Shown piece after piece: positions 14,921 through 19,480 of a DNA stretch of 19,480 nucleotides; position 1 is the stretch's first letter, and each line of letters opens with the position of its first letter. The stretch comes from DASSWG01 sp035705295. Lineage in GTDB: Bacteria; Bacteroidota; Bacteroidia; Flavobacteriales; Flavobacteriaceae. Made by a program: the position numbers and the translations under genes. Where the stretch lies: contig DASSWG010000059.1 of the NCBI GenBank assembly GCA_035705295.1, positions 1-19,480 on the forward strand, given 5' to 3'. The notes under the pieces were generated by a model that worked only from the letters and a program-made list of their open reading frames with translations, had not been told where the DNA came from and did not search any database.

Positions 14921-16402
14921 TCACCTCTTTTCCTTGATTTCCAACAAACTTTTATAAATATTTTCGGCGATGGCTTGTTGGCGTTCGGGGTCTTTTAGCT
15001 TTTTTGCTTCTTGTGGGTTGGACAAAAATCCCAGTTCCATCATTACCGCCGGGATTTCTTGCTCCTTAAGAACCAAAAAACCGTAGCTACTGATTTTTTC
15101 ATCCATTGCGATTCCAATTCTCCCTATTTTGCTATCCATTCCGACTCCCATCAGATAATAATTGCCAACCAAAATCTGGCTGTATTTGTGCGATTGTTTT
15201 TTGAATTCTCCGTTTTGGGTATAAAATGCTTCCACGCCGCGTTTGCTTTTATCATTGGCTGCATTGCAATGCAAACTCAAGAACAAATCGGCGTTTTGTT
15301 TTTTGGTGAATTTTACGCGGTCCATTAGCGAAACAAATTCATCTCCATCCCGTGTCAAAATAATTTCAATATCGCCTGCTTCTTCCATGGCTTCGAGTTT
15401 TTTGGCCACTTGCAAATTGATTTCCTTTTCATTTGCAAATCCTGGGTCTTCCCCACCATGGCCCGGATCAACGACCACAACAAAAGGTTCGGAATTACTG
15501 TCGTAATTGCTTGAACATGCGACTAAAGCGAACACGATTGAAAACAAGGCCAAAGCTATTCCGGTTTTTAAGGCCAACACTATTTTTGAACTTCTTTTTT
15601 TGTGCAACATACAAATTCTGTTTTTGGTTAAACTGAAATTAAATCCACTGATCAATAATGGAATTTTATGTTTGTTCCCGGCTTGGATCAATTGATGGGA
15701 ATATTTGTTCAAATCTGTTCCGGCTTTTGCTACTTCAGCATCGGCGAGGAATTCGTGGTTTTCGACAACTGCTTTTTTGTATAACCATAAAAATGGGTTC
15801 AACCAAAAAAAGCAAGTGAGCAATTCCATATAAAGTAAATCAACCGAATGGAACTCTCGGCTATGGGCTTTTTCGTGGCAAATTACGGTTTCGGAATAGT
15901 TCCGGTTTCGCAAATCTTCGTCATTGATAAAAAGGTAGTTGAAAAAACTGTACGGATTGTTTTTTTCTTCTATCGGTATTGCCCGTAAGCCATCAATTTC
16001 AATAAGCTCATTGCTTTTTATCCGTTTTAAAATCCGAAAAAGATTGTGGAAAAAACGAAACAAGAACAAACCCGTTATGATGCAATATCCAAAAAACAAA
16101 CTTTGCAAAAACCAGTTGTGTCCCCGCTCCAACGTTTTAACAGTTTGGATATTCTGAACTTTTTTTTGTGTAAAAAATTCTGTGGCGGTGGTTTCAAATT
16201 CCATTTTTGGAAGGCTTGGAGCTCCACTCGGATTGCTATCCAAAAAATCCATTTCCATCACCGGCGCCAAAAGGCACAAAGTCAAACTTCCCAAAAGATA
16301 AGCCCGGTTGAATTTGAATGATTTTTCTTTTTTCAGAAAAAAATGATAAAGCAAATAAGAACCTCCGGTTGCAATGATCGTGATCACAAAATAATCCATC
16401 AT
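14921..16402 (-). CDS. Fusion of M56 (BlaR1-like) membrane protease and N-acetylmuramoyl-L-alanine amidase
   Basis: 493 aa. Part 1 (residues 1-295): membrane helices at about 5-22, 34-48, 98-117 and 275-295, with the M56 gluzincin site H176-E177-K178-A179-H180 and the downstream ENHEFLADAE (E214-E223) segment; BlaR1/MecR1 relatives use this domain to inactivate the partner BlaI repressor. Part 2 (about 306-490): a full Amidase_3 domain with H315 (VDPGHGGEDPG), E325 (ANEKEIN), H378 (LFLSLHCNAA) and E456 (MMELGFLSN). The join is FALVAC-SSNYDSNSE, where LVAC (C296) is a perfect lipobox after a basic-hydrophobic stretch. The start overlaps the blaI stop by ATGA, so the two are translationally coupled. 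In BlaR1 the sensor part binds beta-lactams; here a wall hydrolase takes that place, so the signal is presumably peptidoglycan-related (inference). No frameshift or gap is seen at the junction. Confidence 0.92.
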   Translation of the reverse strand: MMDYFVITIIATGGSYLLYHFFLKKEKSFKFNRAYLLGSLTLCLLAPVMEMDFLDSNPSGAPSLPKMEFETTATEFFTQKKVQNIQTVKTLERGHNWFLQSLFFGYCIITGLFLFRFFHNLFRILKRIKSNELIEIDGLRAIPIEEKNNPYSFFNYLFINDEDLRNRNYSETVICHEKAHSREFHSVDLLYMELLTCFFWLNPFLWLYKKAVVENHEFLADAEVAKAGTDLNKYSHQLIQAGNKHKIPLLISGFNFSLTKNRICMLHKKRSSKIVLALKTGIALALFSIVFALVACSSNYDSNSEPFVVVVDPGHGGEDPGFANEKEINLQVAKKLEAMEEAGDIEIILTRDGDEFVSLMDRVKFTKKQNADLFLSLHCNAANDKSKRGVEAFYTQNGEFKKQSHKYSQILVGNYYLMGVGMDSKIGRIGIAMDEKISSYGFLVLKEQEIPAVMMELGFLSNPQEAKKLKDPERQQAIAENIYKSLLEIKEKR

Positions 16403-16782
16403 TTTTTCTTTTTTTGGTTGATTTCTTGTTGTAATATTTCTTGTAGTTGTTTCAATTCCTCCAAATTGAAATCAGCATTTTTGGTGAAAAAAGAAGCAAA
16501 TTGTGAGCTGGAACCATTAAAAAAATCCGAAGTCATTTCCTTGAGTTGGGATTTGAAATATGTTGATTTTTTCAACAATGGGAAGTACAATTTGTCCCTG
16601 CCCAACTTTTCAAACCCAATATATTGCTTGTCCACCATCCGCCCAACCAAGGTTGCAATGGTTGTGTACGCGGGTTTTGGTTCGGAAAATTGTTCGACAA
16701 TATCTTTCATAAAACCCTTTTCAATTTTCCAAAGGTGTTTCATGAGTTGTAGTTCAGCTTTGGTCAAAGTTTTTGTTTCCAC
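16399..16782 (-). CDS. BlaI/MecI/CopY-family transcriptional repressor
   Basis: 127 aa from GTG 16782. Winged-helix domain at about 5-75 (LTKAELQLMKHLWKIEKGFM, PAYTTIATLVGRMVDKQYIG, RDKLYFPLL), then a dimerisation region (about 78-127) ending in a Lys-rich tail (NQKKKK). It is the first gene of the operon with the M56-amidase protein, the standard pairing of repressor and membrane protease. Family mechanism: the dimer binds TACA-TGTA dyads and is cleaved or released when the M56 protein is activated. A perfect dyad of this type overlaps its own promoter, so autoregulation is expected. No beta-lactamase gene is nearby; the controlled genes beyond this operon are unknown. Confidence 0.92.
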   Translation of the reverse strand: METKTLTKAELQLMKHLWKIEKGFMKDIVEQFSEPKPAYTTIATLVGRMVDKQYIGFEKLGRDKLYFPLLKKSTYFKSQLKEMTSDFFNGSSSQFASFFTKNADFNLEELKQLQEILQQEINQKKKK

Positions 16783-16796
16783 AAGTGTCGTTTATT

Positions 16797-16832
16797 TACT
16801 ACAAATGTAGTAATAAAATTTTAACCTCCAAA
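16797..16832 (-). promoter_or_regulatory. BlaI operator overlapping the operon promoter
   Basis: Minus-strand TTTG (16832-16829) and TACATTTG (16809-16802) are 19 bp apart, a consensus flavobacterial promoter. The dyad TTACTACA-AA-TGTAGTAA (16796-16813) is perfect with 8-bp arms and covers the whole -7 element. It matches the TACTACAnnTGTAGTA-type sites known for BlaI-family repressors, so bound repressor would block this promoter. Confidence 0.82.
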
Positions 16833-16903
16833 TTTTAGCATTATATTTTTTTGAATTTATTTTTAAGAGGTGTTTTAAACCGTAAATTCACAAACCAAAA
16901 AGG

Positions 16904-16930
16904 TTGATTGCGACAAAAATTATAACTTTG
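16904..16930 (+). promoter_or_regulatory. Promoter of the GlxA-type regulator gene
   Basis: TAACTTTG at 16923-16930 matches TAnnTTTG; TTG at 16904-16906 is 16 bp upstream, one base shorter than usual. The predicted leader of about 55 nt contains the decayed palindrome at 16945-16976. Confidence 0.55.
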
Positions 16931-16944
16931 TTCTATAAAAAACA

Positions 16945-16976
16945 AACTTGGACAGGTTTTAAAATCTGTTAGGTTT
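16945..16976. repeat. Decayed copy of a CCTGnnAGG-type palindrome
   Basis: Left half ending GGACAGGTTTT and right half AAAATCTGTTAGGTTT can still pair imperfectly. The halves look like a decayed version of AAACCTGACAGGTTTT and its complement, mostly by C-to-T change. It is related to the intact palindrome at 14868-14900 and lies in the 5' leader of the regulator gene. Confidence 0.45.
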
Positions 16977-16991
16977 AAAAATCCACAAATC

Positions 16992-17990
16992 ATGAAACAT
17001 GTATCGATCCTTGTTCCTCAAGGCCGTATCAGTGTGGTGAATGTAGCTGGGACACACCAAATTTTCAATCAGGTGAACGATTTTATGCAGGAATCGGGAA
17101 AACAACCTTTGTTCGATGTACAATTGGTGGGCTTGCCAAAAACGAATTCCAAAAACAATGCACGGTTGCAATCTTTGTTTTCGGTGAACCCCGACACAAC
17201 GATCGATCAACTCTTCACAACCGATTTGATCATTGTGCCGGCCGTGCACGAAAATTTCGAGAAAAACCAAGAAGAAAATGCTGAATTTATCCCTTGGATA
17301 GTTTCGCAACACAATTCCGGTGCGGAAGTGGCCAGTTTTTGCATCGGCGCGTTTTTCTTGGCCGAAACCGGTTTGCTCGACGGGAAACAATGTTCCACCC
17401 ACTGGGTGCACGCCGAGGAATTCAAAAACAGGTTTCCCAAGGTGAATATGGTACCAGACAAGATCATGACCGCAGAAAACGGGATTTATACCAGCGGGGG
17501 TGCCTATTCTTACTTGAATTTGTTGTTGTACCTCATCGAAAAACATGCCGGTCGTGAAATGGCGATCATGATTTCCAAAACCTTTATGATCGACATTGAC
17601 AAAGAGAGCCAGTCGCCGTTCATTATTTTTCAAGGGCAAAAAGAACATCAAGATGAACCGGTGAAAAAAGCACAAGATTATATCGAGGAAAACCACCAAC
17701 AGAAAATCACCGTTGACCGCTTGGCGGAAATGTTTGCCCTGAGCCGTCGCAGTTTGGAGCGCCGATTCAAAAAAGCCACCAACAACACGATCGTGGAATA
17801 CATTCAACGCGTAAAAATGGAAGTCGCCAAAAAAAGTTTGGAAAGCGGCTTGAAAAATGTGGGCGAGGTAATGTTCGATGTCGGGTATTCCGATGACAAG
17901 GCGTTCAGGAACATTTTTAAAAAAATCACAGGGATTTCCCCAGTGCAATACCGAAACCGTTACAACCGGGAATTGACCGCAAGCTCTTGA
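16992..17990 (+). CDS. GlxA-family AraC-type transcriptional regulator
   Basis: 332 aa. The N-terminal DJ-1/PfpI-like (class I amidotransferase fold) domain covers about 1-200, with the nucleophile-elbow Cys C117 in ASFCIGAFFLAETGLLDGKQ and the following THW. The C-terminal AraC DNA-binding domain covers about 224-325, with two helix-turn-helix units (DRLAEMFALSRRSLERRFKK and GEVMFDVGYSDDKAFRNIFK, ending in GISPVQYR). Members of this group often respond to small nitrogenous compounds, but the ligand here is unknown. Neighbours (the BlaI/M56 operon divergently upstream, an OmpA lipoprotein downstream) do not show an obvious target operon. A 382-codon open frame on the opposite strand is a shadow. 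Confidence 0.92.
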   Translation: MKHVSILVPQGRISVVNVAGTHQIFNQVNDFMQESGKQPLFDVQLVGLPKTNSKNNARLQSLFSVNPDTTIDQLFTTDLIIVPAVHENFEKNQEENAEFIPWIVSQHNSGAEVASFCIGAFFLAETGLLDGKQCSTHWVHAEEFKNRFPKVNMVPDKIMTAENGIYTSGGAYSYLNLLLYLIEKHAGREMAIMISKTFMIDIDKESQSPFIIFQGQKEHQDEPVKKAQDYIEENHQQKITVDRLAEMFALSRRSLERRFKKATNNTIVEYIQRVKMEVAKKSLESGLKNVGEVMFDVGYSDDKAFRNIFKKITGISPVQYRNRYNRELTASS

Positions 17991-18212
17991 AGTGTTTTTT
18001 ATTTGATTTTTTATTTTGTTTAATTGGCACCTAATCGATTGTTTTTTAACCGGAACGCTATTCAAAAAACTTATTAAATTCCACAGGAAAAAACACAAAA
18101 TCTTCAAATTATAATTTTCCGTTAAAGTTGTCCCAAGGCTTTCCCAAAAAGATAATCTTCAATTTATAGAGTCGTTTATGGTTGCATAAAATCAATCAAA
18201 ATCTACTTAATT

Positions 18213-19154
18213 ATGAAACGAATTTTTGTTGTAACAATCTTATCCGCTGTTACTTTTACTTCGTGTGTTTCCAAAAAGAAATACATGGCCGCACTTCAAG
18301 AAAATGAAAAAATGGAAGCAAAATTGGGCGCCATCAATTCAAAGGTTTCCAATTATTACGCTAAAATAAATAGTTTAAATGATGAAAATGAGAGTCTAAA
18401 CTATGAAAATGACAGCTTGAATTACCATCAATTCAACATTAACGATTTGGCAGCGATGTCCGAAGCCAACAAAGATGCCATGCGCGCAACTTTGGAAAAA
18501 GTGGACGACTCGTTGGTGGCACAAGCGGAAACCTTGGAAGACTCCATCAACCTTGCCATTGCCCACAATTTGGAGCGTCACATCAACAGCAACGGGGAAA
18601 ATGAAGATGTACAGGTTTCTGTCGATGGAACCGTGGTAATGATCAATTTGTCCGATGAGCTTTTGTTCCGAAGCGGAAGTGCGCACGTGAGCCGTAATGC
18701 CTACCCTGTTTTGAAAAAACTGGCGGCTGTGATCAACACCGAACCAGCGATGGAAGTCTTGGTTGAAGGCCATACCGACTCACGCACAGTTGTGAAAGAA
18801 TCGTACCTTATCGACAATTGGGATTTGAGCCTTCGGCGATCGGCAGCGGTTGTACGTTTGTTGCAGGACAAGTTCAATGTGGCCCCGACAAAAATGATCG
18901 CCGCAGGTCGCAGCAGCTATGACCCGGTGGTGAAAGGAACCTCAAAAGAAGCCCTGGCCAAAAACAGGAGAACGACGATTACCATTCTGCCAAACCTCGA
19001 CAAATTCTTGGCTTTGTTGGACGTCAACACCCAAGTTGCTTCTGCCAACACAAAATCCGATGAAATGAGCCGTGAACTTGACTCCGAAACGACCCCAAAA
19101 AACACAGAAGTGGACAATTCCATTGAATTGGACAAACAAGGTGGAATCGATTAA
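18213..19154 (+). CDS. OmpA-family outer-membrane lipoprotein with coiled coil
   Basis: 313 aa. Lipoprotein signal peptide MKRIFVVTILSAVTFTSC with acylated Cys at 18. Residues about 22-75 form a coiled coil with repeated NDENESLNYENDSLNY. The OmpA C-terminal peptidoglycan-binding domain covers about 130-262: LLFRSGSAHVS, VEGHTDSRTV and NWDLSLRRSAAVVRLL supply the Asp and Arg that bind diaminopimelate, ending with KNRRTTITILP. Residues 263-313 are an acidic Ser/Thr-rich tail of unknown role. Function: non-covalent link between outer membrane and wall. The 222 bp upstream hold no exact TAnnTTTG element; AATCTTCAA occurs twice there (around 18100 and 18154). It ends at a strong terminator. Confidence 0.92.
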   Translation: MKRIFVVTILSAVTFTSCVSKKKYMAALQENEKMEAKLGAINSKVSNYYAKINSLNDENESLNYENDSLNYHQFNINDLAAMSEANKDAMRATLEKVDDSLVAQAETLEDSINLAIAHNLERHINSNGENEDVQVSVDGTVVMINLSDELLFRSGSAHVSRNAYPVLKKLAAVINTEPAMEVLVEGHTDSRTVVKESYLIDNWDLSLRRSAAVVRLLQDKFNVAPTKMIAAGRSSYDPVVKGTSKEALAKNRRTTITILPNLDKFLALLDVNTQVASANTKSDEMSRELDSETTPKNTEVDNSIELDKQGGID

Positions 19155-19178
19155 ATCAGACAAAACTGTTACCATATC

Positions 19179-19211
19179 AAAAACTGCCCGAACAAATTGG
19201 GCAGTTTTTTT
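19179..19211 (+). terminator. Strong intrinsic terminator, probably bidirectional
   Basis: AAAAACTGCCC (19179-19189) and GGGCAGTTTTT (19199-19209) form a perfect 11-bp stem with a 9-nt loop and a T7 tract on the plus strand, 24 bp after the OmpA stop. The A-run on the left also gives a T-tract on the minus strand, so it may end the Fur-type gene too. Confidence 0.92.
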
Positions 19212-19275
19212 ATGTGTAAAATGCAAAAATGAATTTTTGGATTTGTTGAAATAGGCAAGTCAAAAAACATGTTGC

Positions 19276-19480
19276 TTAAGAACATTTATCGCAAACCCCT
19301 TTTACCACCAAATTGGCGTTTTCGGCTTTATAATTTCTGGGCAAGTTTATTTTCGGAAGTTTATAATCGTTCAAACAAAAAGTTTCGTCGCATTTTGAAC
19401 AATGGAAATGCAGGTGCAAATCGGTTTCCAAATCGCAGGTGCAATTAGTTTCGCACAATGCATATTTTGCAATGCCCGAA
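19276..19480 (-). CDS. Fur-family metal-responsive regulator, 5' end outside the window
   Basis: The last 67 codons are present, reading SGIAKYALCETNC to VVKGVCDKCS before TAA. The metal-binding block DLETDLHLHFHCSKC contains the Fur-type H-x-H histidines and the first structural C-x2-C; GVCDKC gives the second C-x2-C of the zinc site. This is the C-terminal dimerisation and metal-sensing domain; the DNA-binding half lies beyond the window. The PNYK-type sequence (KINLPRNYKAE) resembles flavobacterial Fur-like transcriptional repressors of about 125 aa. Whether it senses iron, zinc or peroxide cannot be decided from this part. Confidence 0.88.
   Translation of the reverse strand, partial: SGIAKYALCETNCTCDLETDLHLHFHCSKCDETFCLNDYKLPKINLPRNYKAENANLVVKGVCDKCS

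Noticed and set aside
16959..18107. 382-codon open frame on the minus strand
   Set aside because: Antisense to the GlxA-type regulator, which has two well-recognised domains; the minus product is His/Phe-rich, as expected of a shadow frame.

Overview
The window looks like a chromosomal segment of a Flavobacteriia (Bacteroidota) genome. The evidence is the flavobacterial promoter signature (TTTG, 16-21 bp, TAnnTTTG) in front of many genes, the rarity of Shine-Dalgarno sequences, several TTG/GTG starts, and protein types typical of this class: an LptD-like OstA protein next to an amidase with a SPOR-like tail, an MlaD-like protein, a flavobacterial Fe-S oxidoreductase and an OmpA lipoprotein. 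No rRNA, tRNA, CRISPR array, transposase or phage gene was seen.

Left part (1-7.3 kb): an outer-membrane LptD-like gene, cut by the window edge, is divergent from a run of plus-strand envelope and lipid genes: a secreted N-acetylmuramoyl-L-alanine amidase, an MlaD/MCE lipid-transport protein, a membrane Fe-S oxidoreductase, a FabZ-like hotdog dehydratase, a beta-ketoacyl-ACP synthase and an acyl carrier protein. Low-complexity and inverted repeats sit at several gene junctions. One of them, a seven-copy 16-bp tandem repeat, lies directly in front of the conserved start of the ketosynthase, in frame with the likely start codon.

Middle (7.3-14.7 kb): a TerC-family membrane protein (-), an Aquifex-type aconitase (+) in which one of the three expected cluster cysteines is serine, a CDF metal transporter (-), a DinB-family protein (+), and a RES-type toxin with its Xre/MbcA-type antitoxin (-) behind a promoter flanked by a perfect inverted repeat. 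Then come a secreted hypothetical protein (-) and a deletion scar in which the 5' end of a probable PLP-dependent decarboxylase abuts a DinB gene lacking its 5' end.

Right part (14.8-19.5 kb): a two-gene minus-strand operon encodes a BlaI-type repressor and a 493-aa membrane protein that joins an M56 (BlaR1-like) protease to a complete amidase domain across an internal lipobox. A perfect BlaI-type operator overlaps its promoter, so this is a self-contained sensor/repressor module whose output domain is a cell-wall hydrolase. It is the most interesting system in the window. It is followed by a GlxA-type AraC regulator, an OmpA-family lipoprotein with a strong terminator, and the 3' end of a Fur-family regulator. 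Two members of a palindromic repeat family (about 32-33 bp) flank the BlaI/M56 operon.
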